A stretch of DNA of 64,000 nt from Henricia sp. BOLD:AAB3569. Its lineage: Eukaryota; Echinodermata; Asteroidea; Spinulosida; Echinasteridae. A program made the position numbers and the translations under genes. The stretch spans positions 992,001 to 1,056,000 of the forward strand of contig JBBELK010000388.1 in assembly GCA_037783545.1 (NCBI GenBank). The letters are read 5' to 3'. Position 1 is the first letter of the stretch. The number at the start of each line of letters is the position of its first letter. Shown one piece after another: positions 14,901 through 29,300 of the stretch. The notes under the pieces were generated by a model. That model was not told the origin of the DNA. It saw only the letters and a program-made list of their open reading frames with translations, and searched no databases.

Positions 14901-15200
14901 TATATTGCGCACTTGTCCTACAAAATTGACAGACTTTCGCCTGGAAATGGCAGAGAAATTTCAGAGTTTAGAAAAAAAAGGGGTTGGCGCTTCCTGGATG
15001 CTCCCGCAACCTGTGGCTGTCTGTACACACCTCTTTGGTGTATTCCTGACTCGTGCGCATGCTCAGTCCTTCGGACTGTCGTTGACACGGCCCAGTTTGG
15101 GACGGGATTTTGGTCAAAGTGTGGTCCAAACGTCGGCAAATTTGGAGGTCAAAAAATATTCCGACGAACTTCAAATGTTGCATGCTCCAAACACTCTATA
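11944..15200 (+). repeat. Higher-order repeat: 888-bp trimers
   Basis: Units with TACAAAATTGACAG and TCGCCTGGAAATGG start near 11944, 12832, 14017 and 14905. The 11944 and 14017 blocks (888 bp each) continue with a unit bearing TATTCTGACG and then one bearing AAAAAAATGACAG and CTTCCCGGATG. The 12832-14016 stretch has four units instead of three, which implies gain or loss of a unit. Confidence 0.7.
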
Positions 15201-16087
15201 TTGCGCACTTGTCCTACAAAATTGACAGACTTTCGCCGGGAAATGGCAGAGAAATTTCAGAGTTTAGAAAAAAAAGGGGTTGGCGCTTCCTGGATGCTCC
15301 CGCAACCTGTGTCTGTCTGTACACACCTCTTTGGTGTATTCCTGACTCGTGCGCATGCTCAGTCCTTCGGACTGTCGTTGACACGGCCCAGTTTGGGACG
15401 GGATTTTGGTCAAAGTGTGGTCCAAACGTCGGCAAATTTGGAGGTCAAAAAATATTCCGACGAACTTCAAATTTTGCATGCTCCAAACACTCTATATTGC
15501 GCACTTGTCCAAAAAAATTGACAGACTTTCGCCGGGAAATGGCAGAGAAATTTCAGAGTTTAGAAAAAAAGGGGTTGGCGCTTCCTGGATGCTCCCGCAA
15601 CCTGTGGCTGTCTGTACACAACTCTTTGGTGTATTCCTGACTCGTGCGCATGCTCAGTCCTTCGGACTGTTGTTGACACGGCCCAGTTTGGGACGGGATT
15701 TTGGTCAAAGTGTGGTCCAAACGTCGGCAAATTTGGAGGTCAAAAAATATTCCGACGAACTTCAAACTGTGCATGCTCCAAACACTCTATATTGCGCACT
15801 TGTCCTAAAAAATTGACAGACTTTCGCCGGGAAATGGCAGAGAAATTTCAGAGTTTAGAAAAAAAAGGGGTTGGCGCTTCCCGGATGCTCCCGCAACCTG
15901 TGGCTGTCTGTACACACCTCTTTGGTGTATTCCTGACTCGTGCGCATGCTCAGTCCTTCGGACTGTCGTTGACACGGCCCAGTTTGGGACGGGATTTTGG
16001 TCAAAGTGTGGTCCAAACGTCGGCAAATTTGGAGGTCAAAAAATATTCCGACGAACTTCAAATTTTGCATGCTCCAAACACTCTATA

Positions 16088-19000
16088 TTGCGCACTTGTC
16101 CTAAAAAATTGACAGACTTTCGCCGGGAAATGGCAGAGAAATTTCAGAGTTTAGAAAAAAAAGGGGTTGGCGCTTCCTGGATGCTCCCGCAACCTGTGGC
16201 TGTCTGTACACACCTCTTTGGTGTATTCCTGACTCGTGCGCATGCTCAGTCCTTCGGACTGTCGTTGACCGGCCCAGTTTGGGACGGGATTTTGGTCAAA
16301 GTGTGGTCCAAACGTCGGCAAATTTGGAGGTCAAAAAATATTCCGACGAACTTCAAATTTTGCATGCTCCAAACACTCTATATTGCGCACTTGTCCTAAA
16401 AAATTGACAGACTTTCGCCAGGAAATGGCAGAGAAATTTCAGAGTTTAGAAAAAAAGGGGTTGGCGCTTCCTGGATGCTCCCGCAACCTGTGGCTGTCTG
16501 TATACACCTCTTTGGTGTATTCCTGACTCGTGCGCATGCTCAGTCCTTCGGACTGTCGTTGACACGGCCCAGTTTGGGACGGGATTTTGGTCAAAGTGTG
16601 GTCCAAACGTCGGCAAATTTGGAGGTCAAAAAATATTCCGACGAACTTCAAATTTTGCATGCTCCAAACACTCTATATTGCGCACTTGTCCTAAAACATT
16701 GACAGACTTTCGCCGGGAAATGGCAGAGAAATTTCAGAGTTTAGAAAAAAAAGGGGTTGGCGCTTCCTGGATGCTCCCGCAACCTGTGTCTGTCTGTACA
16801 CACCTCTTTGGTGTATTCCTGACTCGTGCGCATGCTCAGTCCTTCGGACTGTCGTTGACACGGCCCAGTTTGGGACGGGATTTTGGTCAAAGTGTGGTCC
16901 AAACGTCGGCAAATTTGGAGGTCAAAAAATATTCCGACGAACTTCAAATTTTGCATGCTCCAAACACTCTATATTGCGCACTTGTCCTAAAAAATTGACA
17001 GACTTTCGCCGGGAAATGGCAGAGAAATTTCAGAGTTTAGAAAAAAAAGGGGTTGGCGCTTCCTGGATGCTCCCGCAACCTGTGGCTGTCTGTACACACC
17101 TCTTTGGTGTATTCCTGACTCGTGCGCATGCTCAGTCCTTCGGACTGTCGTTGACCGGCCCAGTTTGGGACGGGATTTTGGTCAAAGTGTGGTCCAAACG
17201 TCGGCAAATTTGGAGGTCAAAAAATATTCCGACGAACTTCAAATTTTGCATGCTCCAAACACTCTATATTGCGCACTTGTCCTAAAAAATTGACAGACTT
17301 TCGCCGGGAAATGGCAGAGAAATTTCAGAGTTTAGAAAAAAAGGGGTTGGCGCTTCCTGGATGCTCCCGCAACCTGTGGCTGTCTGTATACACCTCTTTG
17401 GTGTATTCCTGACTCGTGCGCATGCTCAGTCCTTCGGACTGTCGTTGACACGGCCCAGTTTGGGACGGGATTTTGGTCAAAGTGTGGTCCAAACGTCGGC
17501 AAATTTGGAGGTCAAAAAATATTCCGACGAACTTCAAATTTTGCATGCTCCAAACACTCTATATTGCGCACTTGTCCTAAAAAATTGACAGACTTTCGCC
17601 GGGAAATGGCAGAGAAATTTCAGAGTTTAGAAAAAAAAGGGGTTGGCGCTTCCTGGATGCTCCCGCAACCTGTGTCTGTCTGTACACACCTCTTTGGTGT
17701 ATTCCTGACTCGTGCGCATGCTCAGTCCTTCGGACTGTCGTTGACACGGCCCAGTTTGGGACGGGATTTTTGTCAAAGTGTGGTCCAAACGTCGGCAAAT
17801 TTGGAGGTCAAAAAATATTCCGACGAACTTCAAATTTTGCATGCTCCAAACACTCTATATTGCGCACTTGTCCTAAAAAATTGACAGACTTTCGCCGGGA
17901 AATGGCAGAGAAATTTCAGAGTTTAGAAAAAAAAGGGGTTGGCGCTTCCCGGATGCTCCCGCAACCTGTGGCTGTCTGTACACACCTCTTTGGTGTATTC
18001 CTGACTCGTGCGCATGCTCAGTCCTTCGGACTGTCGTTGACACGGCCCAGTTTGGGACGGGATTTTGGTCAAAGTGTGGTCCAAACGTCGGCAAATTTGG
18101 AGGTCAAAAAATATTCCGACGAACTTCAAATTTTGCATGCTCCAAACACTCTATATTGCGCACTTGTCCTAAAAAATTGACAGACTTTCGCCGGGAAATG
18201 GCAGAGAAATTTCAGAGTTTAGAACAAAAAGGGGTTGGCGCTTCCTGGATGCTCCCGCAACCTGTGTCTGTCTGTACACACCTCTTTGGTGTATTCCTGA
18301 CTCGTGCGCATGCTCAGTCCTTCGGACTGTCGTTGACACGGCCCAGTTTGGGACGGGATTTTGGTCAAAGTGTGGTCCAAACGTCGGCAAATTTGGAGGT
18401 CAAAAAATATTCCGACGAACTTCAAATTTTGCATGCTCCAAACACTCTATATTGCGCACTTGTCCTAAAAAATTGACAGACTTTCGCCGGGAAATGGCAG
18501 AGAAATTTCAGAGTTTAGAAAAAAAAGGGGTTGGCGCTTCCCGGATGCTCCCGCAACCTGTGGCTGTCTGTACACACCTCTTTGGTGTATTCCTGACTCG
18601 TGCGCATGCTCAGTCCTTCGGACTGTCGTTGACACGGCCCAGTTTGGGACGGGATTTTGGTCAAAGTGTGGTCTAAACGTCGGCAAATTTGGAGGTCAAA
18701 AAATATTCCGACGAACTTCAAATTGTGCATGCTCCAAACACTCTATATTGCGCACTTGTCCTAAAAAATTGACAGACTTTCGCCGGGAAATGGCAGAGAA
18801 ATTTCATAGTTTAGAAAAAAGGGGTTGGCGCTTCCTGGATGCTCCCGCAACCTGTGGCTGTCTGTATACACCTCTTTGGTGTATTCCTGACTCGTGCGCA
18901 TGCTCAGTCCTTCGGACTGTCGTTGACACGGCCCAGTTTGGGACGGGATTTTGGTCAAAGTGTGGTCCAAACGTCGGCAAATTTGGAGGTCAAAAAATAT

Positions 19001-21702
19001 TCCGACGAACTTCAAATTTTGCATGCTCCAAACACTCTATATTGCGCACTTGTCCTAAAAAATTGACAGACTTTCGCCGGGAAATGGCAGAGAAATTTCA
19101 GAGTTTAGAAAAAAAGGGGTTGGCGCTTCCCGGATGCTCCCGCAACCTGTGGCTGTCTGTACACACCTCTTTGGTGTATTCCTGACTCGTGCGCATGCTC
19201 AGTCCTTCGGACTGTCGTTGACACGGCCCAGTTTGGGACGGGATTTTGGTCAAAGTGTGGTCCAAACGTCGGCAAATTTGGAGGTCAAAAAATATTCCGA
19301 CGAACTTCAAATTTTGCATGCTCCAAACACTCTATATTGCGCACTTGTCCTAAAAAATTGACAGACTTTCGCCGGGAAATGGCAGAGAAATTTCAGAGTT
19401 TAGAAAAAAAAGGGGTTGGCGCTTCCTGGATGCTCCCGCAACCTGTGTCTGTCTGTACACACCTCTTTGGTGTATTCCTGACTCGTGCGCATGCTCAGTC
19501 CTTCGGACTGTCGTTGACACGGCCCAGTTTGGGACGGGATTTTGGTCAAAGTGTGGTCCAAACGTCGGCAAATTTGGAGGTCAAAAAATATTCCGACGAA
19601 CTTCAAATTTTGCATGCTCCAAACACTCTATATTGCGCACTTGTCCTAAAAAATTGACAGACTTTCGCCGGGAAATGGCAGAGAAATTTCAGAGTTTAGA
19701 AAAAAAAGGGGTTGGCGCTTCCCGGATGCTCCCGCAACCTGTGGCTGTCTGTACACACCTCTTTGGTGTATTCCTGACTCGTGCGCATGCTCAGTCCTTC
19801 GGACTGTCGTTGACACGGCCCAGTTTGGGACGGGATTTTGGTCAAAGTGTGGTCCAAACGTCGGCAAATTTGGAGGTCAAAAAATATTCCGACGAACTTC
19901 AAATTTTGCATGCTCCAAACACTCTATATTGCGCACTTGTCCTAAAAAATTGACAGACTTTCGCCGGGAAATGGCAGAGAAATTTCAGAGTTTAGAAAAA
20001 AAAGGGGTTGGCGCTTCCTGGATGCTCCCGCAACCTGTGGCTGTCTGTACACACCTCTTTGGTGTATTCCTGACTCGTGCGCATGCTCAGTCCTTCGGAC
20101 TGTCGTTGACACGGCCCAGTTTGGGACGGGATTTTGGTCAAAGTGTGGTCCAAACGTCGGCAAATTTGGAGGTCAAAAAATATTCCGACGAACTTCAAAT
20201 TTTGCATGCTCCAAACACTCTATATTGCGCACTTGTCCTAAAAAATTGACAGACTTTCGCCGGGAAATGGCAGAGAAATTTCAGAGTTTAGAAAAAAAAG
20301 GGGTTGGCGCTTCCTGGATGCTCCCGCAACCTGTGTCTGTCTGTACACACCTCTTTGGTGTATTCCTGACTCGTGCGCATGCTCAGTCCTTCGGACTGTC
20401 GTTGACACGGCCCAGTTTGGGACGGGATTTTGGTCAAAGTGTGGTCCAAACGTCGGCAAATTTGGAGGTCAAAAAATATTCCGACGAACTTCAAATTTTG
20501 CATGCTCCAAACACTCTATATTGCGCACTTGTCCTAAAAAAATTGACAGACTTTCGCCGGGAAATGGCAGAGAAATTTCAGAGTTTAGAAAAAAAGGGGT
20601 TGGCGCTTCCTGGATGCTCCCGCAACCTGTGGCTGTCTGTACACACCTCTTTGGTGTATTCCTGACTCGTGCGCATGCTCAGTCCTTCGGACTGTCGTTG
20701 ACACGGCCCAGTTTGGGACGGGATTTTGGTCAAAGTGTGGTCCAAACGTCGGCAAATTTGGAGGTCAAAAAATATTCCGACGAACTTCAAATTTTGCATG
20801 CTCCAAACACTCTATATTGCGCACTTGTCCTAAAAAATTGACAGACTTTCGCCGGGAAATGGCAGAGAAATTTCAGAGTTTAGAAAAAAAAGGGGTTGGC
20901 GCTTCCTGGATGCTCCCGCAACCTGTGGCTGTCTGTACACACCTCTTTGGTGTATTCCTGACTCGTGCGCATGCTCAGTCCTTCGGACTGTCGTTGACCG
21001 GCCCAGTTTGGGACGGGATTTTGGTCAAAGTGTGGTCCAAACGTCGGCAAATTTGGAGGTCAAAAAATATTCCGACGAACTTCAAATTTTGCATGCTCCA
21101 AACACTCTATATTGCGCACTTGTCCTAAAAAATTGACAGACTTTCGCCGGGAAATGGCAGAGAAATTTCAGAGTTTAGAAAAAAAGGGGTTGGCGCTTCC
21201 TGGATGCTCCCGCAACCTGTGGCTGTCTGTATACACCTCTTTGGTGTATTCCTGACTCGTGCGCATGCTCAGTCCTTCGGACTGTCGTTGACACGGCCCA
21301 GTTTGGGACGGGATTTTGGTTAAAGTGTGGTCCAAACGTCGGCAAATTTGGAGGTCAAAAAATATTCCGACGAACTTCAAATTTTGCATGCTCCAAACAC
21401 TCTATATTGCGCACTTGTCCTAAAAAATTGACAGACTTTCGCCGGGAAATGGCAGAGAAATTTCAGAGTTTAGAAAAAAAAGGGGTTGGCGCTTCCTGGA
21501 TGCTCCCGCAACCTGTGTCTGTCTGTACACACCTCTTTGGTGTATTCCTGACTCGTGCGCATGCTCAGTCCTTCGGACTGTCGTTGACACGGCCCAGTTT
21601 GGGACGGGATTTTGGTCAAAGTGTGGTCCAAACGTCGGCAAATTTGGAGGTCAAAAAATATTCCGACGAACTTCAAATTTTGCATGCTCCAAACACTCTA
21701 TA
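16088..21702 (+). repeat. Higher-order repeat: 886-bp trimer, three copies
   Basis: Blocks at 16088-16973, 16974-17859 and 20817-21702 contain a unit with GTTGACCGGCCC (one base shorter than usual), a unit with CTGTATACACC, and a unit with CCTGTGTCTG. The first two are tandem; the third is about 3 kb away with other unit types between, showing a block copied within the array. Confidence 0.75.
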
Positions 21703-23182
21703 TTGCGCACTTGTCCTAAAAAATTGACAGACTTTCGCCGGGAAATGGCAGAGAAATTTCAGAGTTTAGAAAAAAAAGGGGTTGGCGCTTCCCGGATGCT
21801 CCCGCAACCTGTGGCTGTCTGTACACACCTCTTTGGTGTATTCCTGACTCGTGCGCATGCTCAGTCCTTCGGACTGTCGTTGACACGGCCCAGTTTGGGA
21901 CGGGATTTTGGTCAAAGTGTGGTCCAAACGTCGGCAAATTTGGAGGTCAAAAAATATTCCGACGAACTTCAAATTTTGCATGCTCCAAACACTCTATATT
22001 GCGCACTTGTCCTAAAAAATTGACAGACTTTCGCCGGGAAATGGCAGAGAAATTTCAGAGTTTAGAAAAAAAGGGGGTTGGCGCTTCCTGGATGCTCCCG
22101 CAACCTGTGTCTGTCTGTACACACCTCTTTGGTGTATTCCTGACTCGTGCGCATGCTCAGTCCTTCGGACTGTCGTTGACACGGCCCAGTTTGGGACGGG
22201 ATTTTGGTCAAAGTGTGGTCCAAACGTCGGCAAATTTGGAGGTCAAAAAATATTCCGACGAACTTCAAATTTTGCATGCTCCAAACACTCTATATTGCGC
22301 ACTTGTCCTAAAAAATTGACAGACTTTCGCCGGGAAATGGCAGAGAAATTTCAGAGTTTAGAAAAAAAAGGGGTTGGCGCTTCCCGGATGCTCCCGCAAC
22401 CTGTGGCTGTCTGTACACACCTCTTTGGTGTATTCCTGACTCGTGCGCATGCTCAGTCCTTCGGACTGTCGTTGACACGGCCCAGTTTGGGACGGGATTT
22501 TGGTCAAAGTGTGGTCCAAACGTCGGCAAATTTGGAGGTCAAAAAATATTCCGACGAACTTCAAATTTTGCATGCTCCAAACACTCTATATTGCGCACTT
22601 GTCCTAAAAAATTGACAGACTTTCGCCGGGAAATGGCAGAGAAATTTCAGAGTTTAGAAAAAAAAGGGGTTGGCGCTTCCTGGATGCTCCCGCAACCTGT
22701 GTCTGTCTGTACACACCTCTTTGGTGTATTCCTGACTCGTGCGCATGCTCAGTCCTTCGGACTGTCGTTGACACGGCCCAGTTTGGGACGGGATTTTGGT
22801 CAAAGTGTGGTCCAAACGTCGGCAAATTTGGAGGTCAAAAAATATTCCGACGAACTTCAAATTTTGCATGCTCCAAACACTCTATATTGCGCACTTGTCC
22901 TAAAAAATTGACAGACTTTCGCCGGGAAATGGCAGAGAAATTTCAGAGTTTAGAAAAAAAAGGGGTTGGCGCTTCCCGGATGCTCCCGCAACCTGTGGCT
23001 GTCTGTACACACCTCTTTGGTGTATTCCTGACTCGTGCGCATGCTCAGTCCTTCGGACTGTCGTTGACACGGCCCAGTTTGGGACGGGATTTTGGTCAAA
23101 GTGTGGTCCAAACGTCGGCAAATTTGGAGGTCAAAAAATATTCCGACGAACTTCAAATTTTGCATGCTCCAAACACTCTATA
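21407..23182 (+). repeat. Higher-order repeat: three copies of a 592-bp dimer
   Basis: Units with CCTGTGTCTG alternate with units with CTTCCCGGATG at 21407, 21999 and 22591, a strict 592-bp period. The same dimer occurs at 17564-18747 and 19337-19928. It shares its CCTGTGTCTG unit with the 886-bp trimer, so the two patterns are related by unequal exchange. Confidence 0.75.
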
Positions 23183-24660
23183 TTGCGCACTTGTCCTAAA
23201 AAATTGACAGACTTTCGCCGGGAAATGGCAGAGAAATTTCAGAGTTTAGAAAAAAAAGGGGTTGGCGCTTCCTGGATGCTCCCGCAACCTGTGGCTGTCT
23301 GTACACACCTCTTTGGTGTATTCCTGACTCGTGCGCATGCTCAGTCCTTCGGACTGTCGTTGACACGGCCCAGTTTGGGACGGGATTTTGGTCAAAGTGT
23401 GGTCCAAACGTCGGCAAATTTGGAGGTCAAAAAATATTCCGACGAACTTCAAATTTTGCATGCTCCAAACAATCTATATTGCGCACTTGTCCTAAAAAAT
23501 TGACAGACTTTCGCCGGGAAATGTCAGAGAAATTTCAGAGTTTAGAAAAAAAAGGGGTTGGCGCTTCCTGGATGCTCCCGCAACCTGTGTCTGTCTGTAC
23601 ACACCTCTTTGATGTATTCCTGACTCGTGCGCATGCTCAGTCCTTCGGACTGTCGTTGACACGGCCCAGTTTGGGACGGGATTTTGGTCAAAGTGTGGTC
23701 CAAACGTCGGCAAATTTGGAGGTCAAAAAATATTCCGACGAACTTCAAATTTTGCATGCTCCAAACACTCTATATTGCGCACTTGTCCTAAAAAATTGAC
23801 AGACCTTCGCCGGGAAATGGCCGAGAAATTTCAGAGTTTAGAAAAAAAAGGGGTTGGCGCTTCCTGGATGCTCCCGCAACCTATGGCTGTCTGTACACAC
23901 CTCTTTGGTGTATTCCTGACTCGTGCGCATGCTCAGTCCTTCGGACTGTCGTTGACACGGCCCAGTTTGGGACGGGATTTTGGTCAAAGTGTGGTCCAAA
24001 CGTCGGCAAATTTGGAGGTCAAAAAATATTCCGACGAACTTCAAATTTTGCATGCTCCAAACACTCTATATTGCGCACTTGTCCTAAAAAATTGACAGAC
24101 TTTCGCCGGGAAATGGCAGAGAAATTTCAGAGTTTAGAAAAAAAGGGGTTGGCGCTTCCTGGATGCTCCCGCAACCTGTGGCTGTCTGTACACACCTCTT
24201 TGGTGTATTCCTGACTCGTGCGCATGCTCAGTCCTTCGGACTGTCGTTGACACGGCCCAGTTTGGGACGGGATTTTGGTCAAAGTGTGGTCCAAACGTCG
24301 GCAAATTTGGAGGTCAAAAAATATTCCGACGAACTTCAAATTTTGCATGCTCCAAACACTCTATATTGCGCACTTGTCCTAAAAAATTGACAGACTTTCG
24401 CCGGGAAATGGCAGAGAAATTTCAGAGTTTAGAAAAAAAGGGGTTGGCGCTTCCTGGATGCTCCCGCAACCTGTGGCTGTCTGTACACACCTCTTTGGTG
24501 TATTCCTGACTCGTGCGCATGCTCAGTCCTTCGGACTGTCGTTGACACGGCCCAGTTTGGGACGGGATTTTGGTCAAAGTGTGGTCCAAACGTCGGCAAA
24601 TTTGGAGGTCAAAAAATATTCCGACGAACTTCAAATTTTGCATGCTCCAAACACTCTATA

Positions 24661-27600
24661 TTGCGCACTTGTCCTAAAAAATTGACAGACTTTCGCTGGG
24701 AAATGGCAGAGAAATTTCAGAGTTTAGAAAAAAAAGGGGTTGGCGCTTCCTGGATGCTCCCGCAACCTGTGGCTGTCTGTACACACCTCTTTGGTGTATT
24801 CCTGACTCGTGCGCATGCTCAGTCCTTCGGACTGTCGTTGACACGGCCCAGTTTGGGACGGGATTTTGGTCAAAGTGTGGTCCAAACGTCGGCAAATTTG
24901 GAGTTCAAAAAATATTCCGACGAATTTCAAATTTGGCATGCTCCAAACACTCTATATTGCGCACTTGTCCTAAAAAATTGACAGACTTTCGCCGGGAAAT
25001 GGCAGAGAAATTTCAGAGTTTAGAAAAAAAGGGGTTGGCGCTTCCTGGATGCTCCCGCAACCTGTGGCTGTCTGTAAACACCTCTTTGGTGTATTCCTGA
25101 CTCGTGCGCATGCTCAGTCCTTCGGACTGTCGTTGACACGGCCCAGTTTGGGACGGGATTTTGGTCAAAGTGTGGTCCAAACGTCGGCAAATTTGGAGGT
25201 CAAAAAATATTCCGACGAACTTCAAATGTTGCATGCTCCAAACACTCTATATTGCGCACTTGTCCTAAAAAAATGACAGACTTTCGCCGGGAAATGGCAG
25301 AGAAATTTAAGAGTTCAGAAAAAAAGGGGTTGGCGCTTCCTGGATGCTCCCGCAACCTGTGGCTGTCTGTACACACCTCTTTGGTGTATTCCTCACTCGT
25401 GCGCATGCTCAGTCCTTCGGACTGTCGTTGACACGGCCCAGTTTGGGACGGGATTTTGGTCAAAGTGTGGTCCAAACGTCGGCAAATTTGGAGGTCAAAA
25501 AATATTCCGACGAACTTCAAATTTTGCATGCTCCAAACACTCTATATTGCGCACTTGTCCTAAAAAATTGACAGACTTTCGCCGGGAAATGGCAGAGAAA
25601 TTTCAGAGTTTAGAAAAAAAGGGGTTGGCGCTTCCTGGATGCTCCCGCAACCTGTGGCTGTCTGTACACACCTCTTTGGTGTATTCCTGACTCGTGCGCA
25701 TGCTCAGTCCTTCGGACTGTCGTTGACACGGCCCAGTTTGGGACGGGATTTTGGTCAAAGTGTGGTCCAAACGTCGGCAAATTTGGAGGTCAAAAAATAC
25801 TCCGACGAACTTCAAATTTTGCATGCTCCAAACACTCTATATTGCGCACTTGTCCTACAAAAATTGACAGACTTTCGCCGGGAAATGGCAGAGAAATTTC
25901 AGAGTTTAGAAAAAAAAGGGGTTGGCGCTTCCTGGATGCTCCCGCAACCTGTGGCTGTCTGTACACACCTCTTTGGTGTATTCCTGACTCGTGCGCATGC
26001 TCAGTCCTTCGGACTGTCGTTGACACGGCCCAGTTTGGGACGGGATTTTGGTCAAAGTGTGGTCCAAACGTCGGCAAATTTGGAGGTCAAAAAATATTCC
26101 GACGAACTTCAAATTTTGCATGCTCCAAACACTCTATATTGCGCACTTGTCCTAACAAATTGACAGACTTTCGCCGGGAAATGGCAGAGAAATTTCAGAG
26201 TTTAGAAAAAAAAGGGGTTGGCGCTTCCTAGATGCTCCCGCAACCTGTGGCTGTCTGTACACACCTCTTTGGTGTATTCCTGACTCGTGCGCATGCTCAG
26301 TCCTTCGGACTGTCGTTGACACGGCCCAGTTTGGGACGGGATTTTGGTCAAAGTGTGGTCCAAACGTCGGCAAATTTGGAGGTCAAAAAATATTCCGACG
26401 AACTTCAAATTTTGCATGCTCCAAACACTCTATATTGCGCACTTGTCCTAAAAAATTGACAGACTTTCGCCTGGAAATGGCAGAGAAATTTCAGAGTTTA
26501 GAAAAAAAAGGGGTTGGCGCTTCCTGGATGCTCCCGCAACCTGTGGCTGTCTGTACACACCTCTTTGGTGTATTCCTGACTCGTGCGCATGCTCAGTCCT
26601 TCGGACTGTCGTTGACACGGCCCAGTTTGGGACGGGATTTTGGTCAAAGTGTGGTCCAAACGTCGGCAAATTTGGAGGTCAAAAAATATTCCGACGAACT
26701 TTAAATTTTGCATGCTCCAAACACTCTATATTGCGCACTTGTCCTAAAAAATTTACAGACTTTCGCCGGGAAATGGCAGAGAAATTTCAGAGTTTAGAAA
26801 AAAAAGGGGTTGGCGCTTCCTGGATGCTCCCGCAACCTGTGGCTGTCTGTACACACCTCTTTGGTGTACTCCTGACTCGTGCGCATGCTCAGTCCTTCGG
26901 ACTGTCGTTGACACGGCCCAGTTTGGGACGGGATTTTGGTCAAAGTGTGGTCCAAACGTCGGCAAATTTGGAGGTCAAAAAATATTCCGACGAACTTCAA
27001 ATTTTGCATGCTCCAAACACTCTATATTGCGCACTTGTCCTAAAAAATTGACAGACTTTCGCCGGGAAATGGCAGAGAAAATTCAGAGTTTAGAAAAAAA
27101 AGGGGTTGGCGCTTCCTGGATGCTCCCGCAACCTGTGGCTGTCTGTACACACCTCTTTGGTGTATTCCTGACTCGTGCGCATGCTCAGTCCTTCGGACTG
27201 TCGTTGACACGGCCCAGTTTGGGACGGGATTTTGGTCAAAGTGTGGTCCAAACGTCGGCAAATTTGGAGTTCAAAAAATATTCCGACGAATTTCAAATTT
27301 GGCATGCTCCAAACACTCTATATTGCGCACTTGTCCTAAAAAATTGACAGACTTTCGCCGGGAAATGGCAGAGAAATTTCAGAGTTTAGAAAAAAAGGGG
27401 TTGGCGCTTCCTGGATGCTCCCGCAACCTGTGGCTGTCTGTAAACACCTCTTTGGTGTATTCCTGACTCGTGCGCATGCTCAGTCCTTCGGACTGTCGTT
27501 GACACGGCCCAGTTTGGGACGGGATTTTGGTCAAAGTGTGGTCCAAACGTCGGCAAATTTGGAGGTCAAAAAATATTCCGACGCACTTCAAATGTTGCAT

Positions 27601-29300
27601 GCTCCAAACACTCTATATTGCGCACTTGTCCTAAAAAATTGACAGACTTTCGCCGGGAAATGGCAGAGAAATTTAAGAGTTCAGAAAAAAAGGGGTTGGC
27701 GCTTCCTGGATGCTCCCGCAACCTGTGGCTGTCTGTACACACCTCTTTGGTGTATTCCTGACTCGTGCGCATGCTCAGTCCTTCGGACTGTCGTTGACAC
27801 GGCCCAGTTTGGGACGGGATTTTGGTCAAAGTGTGGTCCAAACGTCGGCAAATTTGGAGGTCAAAAAATATTCCGACGAACTTCAAATTTTGCATGCTCC
27901 AAACACTCTATATTGCGCACTTGTCCTAAAAAATTGACAGACTTTCGCCGGGAAATGGCAGAGAAATTTTAGAGTTCAGAAAAAAAGGGGTTGGCGCTTC
28001 CTGGATGCTCCCGCAACCTGTGGCTGTCTGTACACACCTCTTTGGTGTATTCCTGACTCGTGCGCATGCTCAGTCCTTCGGACTGTCGTTGACACGGCCC
28101 AGTTTGGGACGGGATTTTGGTCAAAGTGTGGTCCAAACGTCGGCAAATTTGGAGGTCAAAAAATATTCCGACGAACTTCAAATGTTGCATGCTCCAAACA
28201 CTCTATATTGCGCACTTGTCCTAAAAAATTGACAGACTTTCGCCGGGAAATGGCAGAGAAATTTAAGAGTTCAGAAAAAAAGGGGTTGGCGCTTCCTGGA
28301 TGCTCCCGCAACCTGTGGCTGTCTGTACACACCTCTTTGGTGTATTCCTGACTCGTGCGCATGCTCAGTCCTTCGGACTGTCGTTGACACGGCCCAGTTT
28401 GGGACGGGATTTTGGTCAAAGTGTGGTCCAAACGTCGGCAAATTTGGAGGTCAAAAAATATTCCGACGAACTTCAAATTTTGCATGCTCCAAACACTCTA
28501 TATTGCGCACTTGTCCTAAAAAATTGACAGACTTTCGCCGGGAAATGGCAGTGAAATTTTAGAGTTCAGAAAAAAAGGGGTTGGCGCTTCCTGGATGCTC
28601 CCGCAACCTGTGGCTGTCTGTACACACCTCTTTGGTGTATTCCTGACTCGTGCGCATGCTCAGTCCTTCGGACTGTCGTTGACACGGCCCAGTTTGGGAC
28701 GGGATTTTGGTCAAAGTGTGGTCCAAACGTCGGCAAATTTGGAGGTCAAAAAATATTCCGACGAACTTCAAATTTTGCATGCTCCAAACACTCTATATTG
28801 CGCACTTGTCCTAAAAAAATTACAGACTTTCGCCGGGAAATGGCAGAGAAATTTCAGAGTTTAGAAAAAAAAGGGGTTGGCGCTTCCTGGATGCTCCCGC
28901 AACCTGTGGCTGTCTGTACACACCTCTTTGGTGTATTCCTGACTCGTGCGCATGCTCAGTCCTTCGGACTGTCGTTGACACGGCCCAGTTTGGGACGGGA
29001 TTTTGGTCAAAGTGTGGTCCAAACGTCGGCAAATTTGGAGGTCAAAAAATATTCCGACGAACTTCAAATGTTGCATGCTCCAAACACTCTATATTGCGCA
29101 CTTGTCCTAAAAAATTGACAGACTTTCGCCGGGAAATGGCACAGAAATTTAAGAGTTCAGAAAAAAAGGGGTTGGCGCTTCCTGGATGCTCCCGCAACCT
29201 GTGGCTGTCTGTACACACCTCTTTGGTGTATTCCTCACTCGTGCGCATGCTCAGTCCTTCGGACTGTCGTTGACACGGCCCAGTTTGGGACGGGATTTTG
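24661..29300 (+). repeat. Duplicated unit string upstream of copy A, 2366 bp apart
   Basis: A unit with GGAGTTCAAAAAATATT and AAATTTGGCATGC, followed by one with CTGTAAACACC and AAATGTTGCATGC, then one with AAATTTAAGAGTTCAG, occurs near 24661 and again near 27027. Further units with AAATGTTGC and TTTAAGAGTTCAG follow up to copy A. The unit at 25392-25398 has the rare CTCACTC variant otherwise seen only next to retroelements. Confidence 0.65.
29287..29300 (+). repeat. 5' target site copy of LINE copy A
   Basis: GGGACGGGATTTTG, identical to the satellite consensus, directly precedes the element. The matching 3' copy is absent because A ends early inside ORF2. Confidence 0.85.

Larger units (their letters stand above)
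1..29300 (+). repeat. Left satellite array, about 99 units of 295-297 bp
   Basis: The same unit recurs head to tail without interruption, most often every 296 bp; 295- and 297-bp units differ mainly in the length of the A run before GGGGTTGGCG. Units differ by a few substitutions each. Each unit holds two GCATGC palindromes (123 and 173 bp apart), a perfect hairpin CAGTCC-TTC-GGACTG, three A tracts and the 14-bp LINE target GGGACGGGATTTTG. Open frames cross it on both strands, but they follow unit length rather than conserved protein content, so I assign no gene here. The array begins before the window. Whether it is centromeric, subtelomeric or interstitial cannot be told from sequence alone. 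Confidence 0.97.

Noticed and set aside
1-29300. CRISPR-like array of regular repeats.
   Set aside because: Units are about 296 bp and contiguous with no unique spacers, no cas genes are present, and the retroelements are eukaryotic.
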